Of a stretch of DNA of 64,000 nt, positions 9,272 to 19,837 are shown one piece after another; the stretch's first letter is position 1, and each line of letters begins with the position of its first letter. The stretch is from Xenoacremonium recifei (Eukaryota > Ascomycota > Sordariomycetes > Hypocreales > Nectriaceae). The stretch is taken from contig WOFQ01000065.1 in the NCBI GenBank assembly GCA_012184525.1, positions 1 to 64,000 on the forward strand, read 5' to 3'. The notes beneath the pieces are model-generated. The model worked only from the letters and a program-made list of their open reading frames with translations, did no database searches and had not been told where the DNA came from. A program made the translations under genes and the position numbers.

Positions 9272-11407
9272 TCATGATCCCCTTCCAAGCTTTTGCAGAA
9301 CCTGATCGGAAAGAACAAGGGTTTCGCGGCAAGAGTCCTTGTCGCCAGCATACTCTCCGACCTCCAGTTCAACCTCTTTCATCTCCATCTTCCACTGTCC
9401 ATTTCTCCATCTCAGTAATGGGCGGATCGAGGCATTCATCTCAATCAGCCTTTCCTCCCCGAGCGTAAGGTCTATCGGCTTGAACCCCAGCAGAGACCGT
9501 TTCTTCGCGTGGGATGATGCTCCGGAGGCGCAGCCATACACCTGGACCACAACGCGTCCCGAGCAAGAGCCCGTATTGGAGACTGCGACCTTGACAAGGA
9601 TACCTTCAGGGTCTTCTTCAGTTGGTCCTTCAACTTCAACCTTTGAGAAACAGAACGACGTGTATGACTTGCCAAACCCGATCGGATATCTAACTCCTTC
9701 CTTTTCATCTAGGATGGAGATGGGCAGTCGTCCCGCAAAGTTCTCCTTTCCCAGCAGTAGATCCGCCAGAGCCTGGCCTCCCACTGGAGTAGCATACGAT
9801 TGCCAGACAATCGCATTGGCGAGATTCTCCCAGCCCTCTGTAGTCACCGGGCCCGGGGCAACGACGACGACGACGGTACAGGGGTTCTCCTTGTGGGCGG
9901 CCTGGATCATGCAGATATCGGAAAACCTGAGGCGGATGCGCATGTCGTTGCCTCGGACGCCGGATCCCTGGGTGGAGGAGTTTTCCACGTCAGATGATTC
10001 CTCCGAAAGATCCTCCTCGGATTGCGCTTCCTCGGAGTGATCGTCAGGTGGGAGGCTCTGTTCCACGTCGCCATGTACCCTGAACTGAGGTCCCTCGGTT
10101 TCTTGTGTATAGTCTCTCCGGGCGCAAGCAACGATCACGACGACAGCAACTTCCGGCAGCAAGTCGGCGTTTTGGGCTATTTTCTTTGCAAGTCTGCCGT
10201 CACGAAGCTCTACTTGGGTGTCTGGAAGCGCTTGTATGAGGCCGTCCCGTATGGAATTGATCTCCGGACGCCGCCGCTGACGATGGACGGACGGACCTCC
10301 TGCCAAGGTCGAGCCGGCAAGGCGACCGATGACGGCTAGCTTTTTGATCCCTGAACTCAGTGGCAGCATGGGCTTACCACCGAGTCTTTGGTTCTTCATC
10401 AATACCATCGACTTAACCGCTGCCTCTCTTGTGAGAATGTCGGACTCGCCACACATGACCACGCCGATGTTGGGTTTGTCAATGTCTCTCGTCGCGGCAA
10501 GATCAATCTGGCTGCGGAGAATGTTCATGCATGCAGCGTTGACATCTCTTCTAGAGATTTCCTCCTTGACCAGCGCATTTGTCAGATAGAGCACTCGGTT
10601 ACTTCGTAAGCGTGTCTCGATATCCAGGCCATTTCTCAACGACAACAATGCGTCCCGAACACCAAAGGCAAAGTCGGACATGACAACTCCTTTGAAATTC
10701 CATTGGTCGCGAAGGATTCTGAGCAGGAGCTTCTGTCTGTGCTCCTCAGACTCCGGCGAGCACGAAATAACGGCGCTGACTCCTTCTTCAACCACACGTT
10801 TGAGCGGTGCAAGATGAACTTCGTGTAGGATCTCTTCGCCCGCGCCCGAGTCGATAGCGAGATGTTTTACACAAGGCATGATGTTTCGCTTGAGACCTCT
10901 TGTCAATGCCGCCGCCATCTCACCCAGCAACACCGGGTCCTCGGTGTATGTGTCCTGGATGTTTCGGCCCATAAGATATTGAGGCAGGGTAATGAAGACT
11001 CCGCCAAATATGTTGATATCCTGCGCTCTGTACTCTCGTCCTATAGCGATTCCGATACGCTCCTCGAGATCGACATCCCAGGTCGCTCCTCGGGTCATTG
11101 GTGCAGGGAAGATCGTCGAGAAGTAGCCCAGGATCCAGCCTTGAGGGCCATCGACAAACCGGATGCCCGGGATTCCGAGGCGCTCGACGACGCCATAGAC
11201 TAGAGGTCCGTATTTTAGAGGTCCACGATTGTGAGCCTCATTGTCCATAAGAGCAATATTCGGGGTGAAGTTCATGCAGCCGTCGAGCAGCGAGAGTCTT
11301 TCGTCCATGGTGAGTTGAGTGAGGAGGGCGTTAGTAACAGAGTCGAGGTCGGCAACTCCGTTTTGTCTGGCACTGACGGCATCGGCGAAGGTGAACTGTT
11401 CAGCCAT
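9272..11407 (-). CDS. Glycoside hydrolase family 3 (beta-glucosidase-like), intracellular
   Basis: 711 aa with the GH3 order. The N-terminal barrel has GIRFVDGPQGW, GATWDVDL, TYTEDP and KH at 181-182. The nucleophile motif is VVMSDFAFG (D245). The C-terminal sandwich (YPIGFGKSYTSF) is followed by a fibronectin-III-like domain (VVQVYG ... LLGFKPIDL). There is no signal peptide, so it is probably cytosolic. Oddities: about a dozen residues usually found after the KHFA-type motif are missing (SGAGEEILHEVHL); SDW is SDF; and a Ser/Glu/Asp-rich insert of about 45 residues sits in the C-terminal half (around 10090-9960). Activity on beta-glucosides is likely from family but not certain with these changes. 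The start is the ATG at 11405-11407 and no intron is needed. Confidence 0.85.
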   Translation of the reverse strand: MAEQFTFADAVSARQNGVADLDSVTNALLTQLTMDERLSLLDGCMNFTPNIALMDNEAHNRGPLKYGPLVYGVVERLGIPGIRFVDGPQGWILGYFSTIFPAPMTRGATWDVDLEERIGIAIGREYRAQDINIFGGVFITLPQYLMGRNIQDTYTEDPVLLGEMAAALTRGLKRNIMPCVKHLAIDSGAGEEILHEVHLAPLKRVVEEGVSAVISCSPESEEHRQKLLLRILRDQWNFKGVVMSDFAFGVRDALLSLRNGLDIETRLRSNRVLYLTNALVKEEISRRDVNAACMNILRSQIDLAATRDIDKPNIGVVMCGESDILTREAAVKSMVLMKNQRLGGKPMLPLSSGIKKLAVIGRLAGSTLAGGPSVHRQRRRPEINSIRDGLIQALPDTQVELRDGRLAKKIAQNADLLPEVAVVVIVACARRDYTQETEGPQFRVHGDVEQSLPPDDHSEEAQSEEDLSEESSDVENSSTQGSGVRGNDMRIRLRFSDICMIQAAHKENPCTVVVVVAPGPVTTEGWENLANAIVWQSYATPVGGQALADLLLGKENFAGRLPISILDEKEGVRYPIGFGKSYTSFCFSKVEVEGPTEEDPEGILVKVAVSNTGSCSGRVVVQVYGCASGASSHAKKRSLLGFKPIDLTLGEERLIEMNASIRPLLRWRNGQWKMEMKEVELEVGEYAGDKDSCRETLVLSDQVLQKLGRGS

Positions 11408-11890
11408 CTTGGGTGTCGAAGAGATCGATGTTGATCATCTGAAGTCTGGTACTCAATGGCGGTCGTAGTAATCAGATATCTGTCGGGGGATGCATCAAAG
11501 CAAGGAGGTCGAGCTTTCTGCATTGAAGATACAAGAAGGCAAGCGCTTATGAGGTTGGAGATAAAAGCATTCCCGGGTGTGTTTGAAGGAAAGTGCCTTC
11601 TGAGTGTTTGTTTTTCAGAAGTCTCTTGATGAATAAGGCTGGTGAATAAAATGCACGTGCGGAGAAGTGAAGGCAAACTTCCATTGGCAGTCCTTGTGCG
11701 AAATGCCGGGGCTAAATGTCAAGATGATGTCAATGCGCCCGAGAACGGGAGCATCCGGGAGCCCGAGCTGACAAGCTCTAAAAAGCGGCTTAAATCATCG
11801 AGATTATTGTGCAAATCTTTATCTAATAAGAAAAAAGAGCGTGATGTCGTACTCTCCCTGTCCTTACCTCACTGCATATTCATGACTACA
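11408..11890. promoter_or_regulatory. Intergenic region upstream of GH3 gene
   Basis: 483 bp holding the GH3 promoter and the 3' region of the N-acetyltransferase gene; no supported gene or clear motif. Confidence 0.45.
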
Positions 11891-12862
11891 TCACGCCAAT
11901 GCCTTCACTTCAGTAACCCTTCCTCTTATTGCATTGCGATCCATCTGATCAAGATCAATCCCAAAGATGGAGCTCAAATATCGCACTCTTTCATTCTCGT
12001 CAGGGAATGTATTTCTCCAAACCTTGGTTCCTGCGCGCCGCAAGCTAACCGTATTGTCGTCCAATATGAATACCCCGGTGATATTGCCCTCAGACACCTC
12101 CTCTACCTTGTAGTCATCGTATATCACGTCTTCTTTACCGGTTACAAACCGCGTACAGAGAATCTTCTTTACGAAAAGACTCGTTGGGCTTTGTGATGCC
12201 GAGAGATTAATGACCCGAATATCCACGGGCAAAAACTCGGTATCGGTGAAGCAATACATAGTTTCCCAGTCTGAAAGCTCATTGATACGAAGCTCATAGA
12301 TCCAATATTGACCCTTTGTGTTCAGGCCTTGCCGGATAGTGTCATATCTCAGGCGAACCTGGTTAGGAGCTATGTTGTCTTGCTCCGAGCCGTTCGTCAT
12401 TGGCAAGGGCTCAAGGGGTCCGTTGCTTCCGAAGCCCACGTCTACAGCATATCGCAAATCTCCAATAGTGACGATATTCAGACAGTGCTCATAACCGCTA
12501 TACTTGGCTTCGTCCTGCTTGTACACGCGCGCGCCAGCCATGTAAACGTCGAAACCTAGCGTAAGCAATACTGTGTGGAAGAGTGTGTTGTTTTCCATGC
12601 AATATCCGCCCCTGCGTTGGCGAACCATCTTTTCAAACAGATGCTGCGGGTCGACATGGATGACACGGTGCCAAGAGTAGTGCAAAGTCAGGTTCTCGAA
12701 CGGGATAGTACAGATATGGTGTTTCTGGAGACGCTTGAGGACCGCGAGCTGGAACGCGGGGCGAATGCCTTCGGACAGGATGAGTCGATCTTGCGGGGGC
12801 AGCTTTATGCGGTCGTAGTACTCTTGCATCTGAGCGTTCGAAAACTTGATCCTATCCTCCAT
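11891..12862 (-). CDS. Arylamine N-acetyltransferase (NAT)
   Basis: A 323-aa cytosolic acyl-CoA:arylamine N-acyltransferase. The Cys-His-Asp triad is visible: C88 in RGGYCMENN, H126 in YEHCLN and D141 in VDVGFGSNG. N-terminal features IPFENL and the C-terminal beta region are present, and length is normal for the family. In Fusarium, NAT-family enzymes N-malonylate plant-derived aminophenols from benzoxazolinones; whether this copy uses malonyl-CoA or acetyl-CoA cannot be read here. No intron. Divergent from the thioesterase-like gene at 13571. Confidence 0.93.
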   Translation of the reverse strand: MEDRIKFSNAQMQEYYDRIKLPPQDRLILSEGIRPAFQLAVLKRLQKHHICTIPFENLTLHYSWHRVIHVDPQHLFEKMVRQRRGGYCMENNTLFHTVLLTLGFDVYMAGARVYKQDEAKYSGYEHCLNIVTIGDLRYAVDVGFGSNGPLEPLPMTNGSEQDNIAPNQVRLRYDTIRQGLNTKGQYWIYELRINELSDWETMYCFTDTEFLPVDIRVINLSASQSPTSLFVKKILCTRFVTGKEDVIYDDYKVEEVSEGNITGVFILDDNTVSLRRAGTKVWRNTFPDENERVRYLSSIFGIDLDQMDRNAIRGRVTEVKALA

Positions 12863-13570
12863 GTTGGTCTGCGTGTTGGTTGCAATGCGGCTGACAGTAG
12901 AGATGATGGAAACCTGGAGATGTCAGAGGAGACGTGAGGCAATGCTCTAGCGCGGGGCTGATGGATGAATCAGCATACCCTACACCTGCGCTGCGCCCGT
13001 CACTTTGCGTCGGTAATTTGTTCCAATGACCTTAAAAAATCTCATTCAAAAGCTGCCTATAAGTTCTTTTCTTTCTTTCATTTCGTAATCTGAAGAATGA
13101 TGGGACAAGTACCTCTGTTGGTGCGAATGTGAGATTATCTTTTCAATCAGGCAGGATTAAGAAACCACGCGTTACTTTAAACTGCCAGCCACATAGATCA
13201 ACGAGGAAATGTCACCATCATACAGACAACATTCTTTGATAAAAATAATCGTTAGTACGTGAGCTCATTTTGAGGGGTCTACTTATCAGTAGAGACTCAA
13301 TGCATGCCCAGAGAACTCAAGGCAGTATCACCAGCTAAAGAACGGGTTGATCTCAGGTGCATTTGCGAATCTGAGGACTGAGACACGTTCATCGAAGCGA
13401 AGTGGGGCGACCTCGGCTCATGATCCTTGGGAGGGACTTCCGTCTCGTCTTCCAACCTCACCGTTACATCGACAACTTCGATCCTACATCTCATCAAAAC
13501 ACGCATACAGTATATCTTAATCGTTTCAAGTTGCCGGAAGCTTCAAGGTGGCAGAGGTCACCCAGTCAGT
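12863..13570. promoter_or_regulatory. Divergent intergenic promoter region
   Basis: 708 bp between NAT (minus) and the thioesterase-like gene (plus). A plus-strand frame stays open from 13402 into the next gene, but its upstream part has no family similarity and I treat it as leader. Confidence 0.45.
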
Positions 13571-14568
13571 ATGCGCATACCACCTTCCTTTGCGGCCGAT
13601 TCTGCCATCACGAAGCTCGACGACAGGACCTATTCAGCGACTCTCACCAAGGCCTTCTGTGTAGGCAAAGGTACGTCAATTGTTCGTCGCCGTGGACATC
13701 TCGCTCATTCATCTCAGTTCCAAATGGAGGTTTTGTCGCGTCCATATTCCAGAAAGTCGCCAGCGATTACCTATCCTGGCGGAAACAGCCTGACACCATC
13801 GCAGCACAGTGGCAGTTCCTCAACAAAACCCATGAAGGCATAGCTTTCATAGTCGTCGAAGAGACCAAGCTTGGCCGGAGCATGTCTGTCCTTCATGTCA
13901 CACTCTACCAGGATGACCTTCTGGACGAGAGTCCCTGGGTATCACCGTCGTCCAGGAAAGCCGTCGTCGCCTACATCACCAACGGCGCAATCACCGCAGA
14001 ACAGGGCGTCAATCTGCCCACCGAGTTCTCCATCAACCAACCCCCTCCACCAGTTGACTTAGAAAGGCTATCTCATGGTCAAGACCTCCACTGGGCGCGC
14101 ATGTTCTCACCCCTTATGAAGGTCGTTCCCATGCTCGGCAACTTCGACTTCCACCTCCCTCGCTCCGGCCATCCACTTCCTACAACGCTCGACCTCTGGA
14201 TCCGGCTTGCCAACAGTGAGCGCTTTACCAATGCCGCGCTGGGCTACGTCGCCGACGCCGGTCCACCGCTCATAGTAGAGCAGTTTCGCCCGGAGGATCC
14301 AACTGCACCCATAACAAAAGGCGGCTACGCCTTCAATCATGTCTTCTGGTATCCCACGGTGTCGATGAGTCTCGATGTCAAGAAGAAGCTACCCGAAGAG
14401 GGCGAGGAGTGGTTGCGGTTGCGGGTGGTGGCCAAGTTGATCAAGAATGGGAGGTTTGATTCTGAGGTGATAATATTTGATAAGGTGGGCGACATTGTTG
14501 CGTTGAGCAATCATGTTGCCCTCGCTGTTGATGGAAAGCGAAACTATGGACGCAAACAGAAGATGTAA
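13571..14568 (+). CDS. Thioesterase-like superfamily protein (acyl-CoA thioesterase type)
   Basis: Two exons, 13571-13670 and 13718-14568, joined over a 47-nt intron (GTACGT ... CTCAG), give 316 aa beginning MRIPPSFAADSAITKL. Splicing creates CVGKVPNGGFVASIF, the typical PNGG(Y/F)VAS entry of fungal double-hotdog thioesterases. The second half carries the other hotdog (FDFHLPRSGHPLPTT, LDLWIRL, GYAFNHVFWYPT). It probably hydrolyses a CoA thioester in the cytosol or peroxisome; no targeting signal is clear. A longer continuous frame starting at 13402 replaces the first exon with unrelated sequence, so I prefer the spliced model. Confidence 0.85.
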
Positions 14569-14701
14569 GCTTCGCAGGAGGATCCTTTGGACATGCTAAG
14601 ATCGCGATGAGCCTGACTCAACAACCTAACGAAGAAGAGCATTAATGAGATAGATAAGATACATGCAATGTGTCGCCTCGCAGTAAATAATCATCCCTCT
14701 A

Positions 14702-15565
14702 TCAGCTCCTCATTCGACCGGCCTTTCTCATCCACATAAGTAGATCAAATGCCGATCCGGATGCCTTAATGGCTTCTTGGATGGACTTTTTGTCTAACAA
14801 ACTCGGGTGCTCGTTGATTGTCTTCAGTACCACGTCGCGTAATTGGCGATCGTGCTCCGCCGTAGAGCCGTAGACTTCTCGGATTGCTGCGGCAAACTCT
14901 TCGGTTGCCCAACCTTGCTTGACGTCTCGCTCGAATTTCTGGGCTGAAATGCTTTTGAGACCGCGAATGTCATATTTTTCGCCTAGGGAATAGATTCGAG
15001 CATGCAAGGCTAGATCATTCGGCGCTATGGCAACGGCACCTCCCAAAGTACTGGTGGCCTGCGTTGGTGGAAGCGTCCAGAAAATCCCCGTTGATTGCCG
15101 AGTCTCGTAGTCTAGGTAATAGGAGTATCGGATCATCATTTTCACGGCCACTGGATCGTCATCGGGGAGATTGATTTCTCCAGAACGTCCCTCCTACATA
15201 CACTAAGCAAAGTCTCCCTCAGTGCCACGACGTACCTACCTTGAAGCCATGTTTGCAGGCCGCTTCAAAGAACGTAGATCTTGGGCAAATTAGGGCCCGA
15301 TGAACTTTATACCGGTCATTGCCGCAAATAATGGTCAAATCCATGTAAGAGCCATTTACACACAACCTGGATGGGTTGTTAGACTCAAGGCGGCGTTAAC
15401 AGAAGGCGGGACAAACTTGGCGAGAGAGCTGTGAAGCTCTTGTGCGGGATCAACCCGTGGTGGATTGGGTGAGCTTGATGACGGCGAGAATAAGGAAACA
15501 GTGGAATTAGCCTGGGGTGTTCCAAATAGAGACTTCGCAGGTGTTTGCGGTAAAGTAAAAGACAT
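14702..15565 (-). CDS. BTB/POZ domain protein
   Basis: Three exons on the minus strand: 15565-15417, 15366-15240 and 15193-14702. The introns are 50 and 46 nt; the first has branch TCTAAC and acceptor TCCAG. Together they encode 255 aa. After a Ser/Pro-rich leader of about 50 residues comes the BTB core (YMDLTIICG ... YKVHRALICPRSTFFEAAC ... GEINLPDDDPVAVKMMIRY), followed by a helical region (HARIYSLGEKYDIRGLK, ALAxKF-type) usual in fungal BTB proteins. BTB folds mediate dimerisation and often recruit Cul3 ligases; partners are unknown. No frame break once the introns are removed. Confidence 0.85.
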
Positions 15566-16068
15566 CTCGACAACGATGATGCGTGAAGATGGGGATGGAG
15601 GTGGAGAAGTCAGGTGTTGTTGTTGATAAGACGATTAGGCCAGGCAGCGGGCGCGTAAAAAATTATAAGGGGCGCAAAAACCCGGCTCCTTAATTCTCCG
15701 AAATTTTACGTGCACCAACTGGAAGTCAAACTTGGCATAGAAGTGGTTGGAATAAATCTCTCATTAGCCGTATTTGGAGAGGGAAGTGTCTTTTTACTGT
15801 CGGCATATTTCGGTGTTGAATTTGACATTCGAATGGAGTCGTGAAGTAACCAGCCCAACGCGACATAGCTCGGGAACAAGCCATCTTATCCCCCTTATGA
15901 GACATCGAATAGTGACCGACGTCGTTGCAAGGGAGATTTTTCCAGCTAATGAAGAACCGAGTCCCCGTTGTTTATGTCAACAAAAATTAGAGATCATTTG
16001 GAGTTTGCTATGACTGATAATCTCAAGACATATTTCTTCGTTTTTTTTTTTTTCAAAGTCCCAACGCG
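15566..16068. other. Intergenic region
   Basis: 503 bp between the BTB gene start and the 3' end of the SNF2 gene. It contains a run of 13 T at 16041-16053. No gene is supported. Confidence 0.5.
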
Positions 16069-19000
16069 CTATTCTAAATATTCGAGAAGTTTCTAGGAAC
16101 CACCATGAGATTTCTTCATTTCATGGTTGGGGACAGGATATACTTACTTTCCAGCGAATTTCATCTACGTCGTCCGTTTTCACCTCGGATGTAGAAAACG
16201 AGTCGGCAATGAGTCTCTTTTTATCCTCTTGCACCCATCGAACGTACTGACGACTTTGAATTAGCCATTGCCGTTTAAAAAGGCAGTAAATGTCCCATGA
16301 GACAGAGGCTTACCGTTTCGATAGAGTCATCAACGATATATCTAATTACTTCGACGTCCTTCTGTTGTCCAATGCGATGGACACGGTCGATGGCTTGCGC
16401 TTCTACCATGGGGTTCCAGTGGGGCTCGATAATATGAACAGACGTCGCAGCTGTGAGATCAATTCTATTCGCGGTAAGCTTGATCCAGCCTGAGGTATGA
16501 GGGCACGGTAATCCCACCCTTCGCCCGCTGCTCCGATACTTGCCAACATGATGCTGCAACCCGGATCATTACTGAACGTTTCCAGCGCCTTCTTGCGTTT
16601 AGCCATTGTCGATTGGCCATCTAATCGGCAGAATTTGAACTTTCGGTCCTCAAGTGCAGCCCCTATTAGGTCCAGCATCTTCGTCCAGTAACTGAACACC
16701 ACACTGAACATATTCATCAAAACTTTAGCCATTTCCCCATCCAAGAGTTTTCAAACGTACCTTTTTGCAAATTGCTGCCCTTCTCTCCTCTCCAAGAGAT
16801 TTCGTAGTAGCGCTTCAATTTTGGGGGACGGCGGGTATCGAGGTTTCAAACCTGACGTGTCTGTTGTCGGGGGAGATGCTTTCAGACACTTAGGGCATGA
16901 GAGCTGGCTGGAAGAGCTGTCGGAGTTGGCTATGCAATCGCTACAGACCACGTGTCCGCATCCAAGAGTCTCCGAAACAGATTCCGCACTGTCGAACTCT
17001 TCTATCTGGTAATTACATAAGACGCAGCGCTTGAGAGTAGATTCTAGCATCTCCCACGACAACGCATTCCTGTCTCTACCTTTCCAAGCTGTGAGAGCGG
17101 ATTCAGGGAGTAAAGCTTCCCCGTGGTCGCAAATGAGTCGAAGTATCGATATGAGGATTAGGATATTCGTAGTTGATTTTCTCCGCGTAGTTTTGTCGAG
17201 TCCGACGGAGGAATATGAGAATCGCTTGAAAAATTCGTAAAGTCGTCTGTCGTCGGGTTTCAACTCCACTCGTTCTATCAGCTGCGTTTTTCTCGGAAGA
17301 TTTAGTATCGATGCGTGGGTATCTTTGGTTCTGCGCAAGCAAGTCGCAGCCACGACTTTTCTGAGTAATTGAAAACCAGCGTTCTGTCTTTTTTTGACAG
17401 GTTCGCCTAAGTAGGAAGCAAAAGAGGCCTCGGTGTGCAGAGGCGGCACTTTGACGAAGGCCAAGAGGGCGCCGAAGTCCTCGAGGTAATTTTGGATTGG
17501 GGTTCCGGTAAGGCACCAGCGGGACGCTGCCCATACCTTACAGACATCAGAGAAGGTCCTGGATGAGCGATTTCGAATCCTATGCGCTGTCTCAATATAT
17601 CAGCGAGCGTACTTCAGGCAATTAGTCAATAATTACCTTCGTCAAGAACGATCCTACTCCATTCCTGGTTAAACAATGGAGAAGAACCTCGATGTCGATC
17701 TGATCGATGTCGATCTGATCGTAGTGTCTCATATGTTGTCAAAATGATATCGTAATTGTCCAGTTCTTGACTCTGCTCGTGTCGCTTGGGGCCATAGTAT
17801 GTTAACAAACGAACTTTGTCTGTTTGAATATGACTATTGTTTTTCAAGAATATGTTAGCAAAGTATATCTTCTTAAAAGCATTCTGAATGATATAGTCCG
17901 AGTGAATTATACTCACGTTATGATCTGCTTCTGCCATCCGTATATCGCTAATGAACCTGTCAGTTCGAATGGTTCCTAGAGCATATTTGAGGCCAGAGCA
18001 TCATACTCGACTTTGGAGCTATGATGATAGTAGCTCTGCTAGGGCCCTCATCACTGGAATATCGAATCCTGTCTCTGGTATCTAGAGAGTGACAAATTAA
18101 GGCTAGCATAGAGAGAGTCTTGCCTAGGCCCATTTCCTTCTCAAATTAGGTTAAAGCTTGGCCGATTTGACACAGGGAGTTCGTACATCTGCCAGAATGC
18201 CACCGCGGATCGGAGGTGGTGGTGTCATGGAATATTTCTTTGTTACGATGTTTTGATAGCTGGAATCAAGGAGTATAGAGTGAGTGAAAAAACTAGGAAA
18301 TTATTTTGAGGTTGGGAATAATTTACCGCACATCCCCCTTTGGGCCAGAGAAAGGTCTCCAGATCGATGGAAATTGTAGGTGATCGTATGCTCCGGCCTC
18401 CTTCTCTACCATCATAGTGAGTGCCTCGATCTGGTGCCTAGAGTAGAGAGCTCAGCACGTGCTTCCAACGGCAGTTACCCAGGACGTTAATCTTACTTTT
18501 TCAACTGTGTGGCTAACCGCGGACTGGGCTCAATCAAAGTCATACTCGTATTCGAGTCGTATGCCGTATTGAATATTTTCAGGATCTCATTTTGGTCGCG
18601 CTCCTGAAGTATTTCCTTCCGCGGGCCATCTCGCTTCTTACAGCACGTGTACACCGGCAGCTTTTCGATGTCTGGCAGTTCTTCGCCGGGAGGAAGGAGA
18701 TATTGAGGGTTCATGTACTTGAATGATCGATCGAACTCAGTTGGACTAGGGTGCTGGAGAAACAGATCACCCTTAGAGAGAATATCTGCGACAAGGTCTT
18801 TTTGCTTCAGTATTCCGTAGACGACGATTCTGAGAGAACAATCCTCCCGACTGGGCATTTCATCGAATACTCTTTGCGGTTTTCCGCATATGGTGGCTGA
18901 TAAAGTGACCGCAGCGTCATTAACAAGACGATATAAAAATAAGGAATCGAAGATGGCGACACACGTATCTGAGTCCTCTAGCAAGACTCTAACGAAATTG

Positions 19001-19379
19001 GACTTAAAGTCAAGATTGATAGGGGTACATTGGGAAGGCACGGGAGTATTCCCAATGTGAGATGCTTTTATCAGAAGCTGGAAATCGTCAGACATCTTAT
19101 TTCTATATGGCAGGAAAAGAAGGAAGGGCAATGCTATACCAAGCCAAAACATGTGTCGCATGCCGTCTCAGTGGGTGATCTGGTCTCGTGGAAGGGGTTC
19201 GTTGGCGACTCTATCATGTTCGGTACAGTTTGTTGAGATCCCACCATCTTTGATATTGTTGTGGCTGCGCCGTCTTGTCGTAAGGAAGCTTCGTCTTCAT
19301 TGGATGAGTACTTTGCTCTCTTCCTCACATGTTCTCCAATTTCATCCACGCATCGCCGCCTACCACTTTCTTGAGGCAT
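16069..19379 (-). CDS. SNF2/RAD5-like ATPase with embedded RING finger
   Basis: Twelve exons on the minus strand: 19379-19140, 19095-18497, 18437-18327, 18259-18187, 18136-18007, 17956-17917, 17833-17637, 17586-16761, 16703-16518, 16464-16314, 16246-16148 and 16092-16069. They sum to 2676 nt (891 aa) with all phases matching. Order: a fungal RAD5-type N-terminal region (LRIVVYG, DLFLQHPSPTEFDR), HQIEALTMMVEKE, Walker A EMGLGKT, then DEAH, which is split by an intron and restored as VLDEAH. Then LTGTPIQN, a C3HC4 RING (CVLC ... CGHVVCSDC ... CPKC), and helicase C with GAAGEGIDLTAA and DRVHRIGQ. It is expected to be a nuclear dsDNA translocase and ubiquitin ligase in damage tolerance or chromatin work. 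A 15-bp tandem copy near 17690-17720 doubles SDRHR. The first and last exon joins are less sure. Confidence 0.87.
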
Positions 19380-19837
19380 TTAAGAGAGTAAGGTCGAGGA
19401 CAAAAGAACGCGGGGTTTAGTCAACGTATAGGGATATTGACTCAGTCAGATTGTGACGTGCATAAGTAGAAGTAGAAGTCAAGCTGGCTCCCTCTATCGG
19501 ATTCCTGTGTTTGGTGCTAGGAAAGTGCTGAGGTGGCCAGATACGCGCGCGCGACCACGAATCCAGAAGTCCGTTTGTGCAGCGTGGCTGAGCAGCCTGT
19601 CAACCTTGCCTGTCAATCTTGCTGCAAAGGGAAGGCTGAAACAGCCTGAAACGATATGAACCAACAGATACAACCAACACACCCTCACCTGATAACGTAA
19701 TTGCCAAACGCCGCGACCCCGAAATGAACTTTCTCCCAAACCTTCTCCCAAACCAACATACAAACGAACAAAAACAGAAATCGTTCTTTGCATGAGTCGC
19801 TCAATACTTATGTACAGTCGTGATTCTTTTTCCCGAA
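19380..19837. promoter_or_regulatory. Divergent intergenic promoter region
   Basis: 458 bp between the SNF2 gene (minus) and NLR-A (plus); contains both promoters and no supported gene. Confidence 0.5.

Noticed and set aside
9339..10040. 233-codon plus-strand frame opposite the GH3 gene
   Set aside because: Ser/Thr-rich mirror of the acidic insert on the other strand; not supported as a gene.
13402..13570. Upstream extension of the thioesterase-like gene
   Set aside because: The upstream residues do not fit the family, and the spliced model gives the exact PNGGFVAS join.
16041..16053. 13-T run as a terminator
   Set aside because: Poly-T runs are simple repeats in RNA polymerase II territory; no Pol III gene is seen upstream.
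16069..19379. Reading the SNF2 locus as a broken pseudogene because it falls into many short frames
   Set aside because: All eleven breaks lie at consensus introns, phases match, and every helicase and RING motif is restored.
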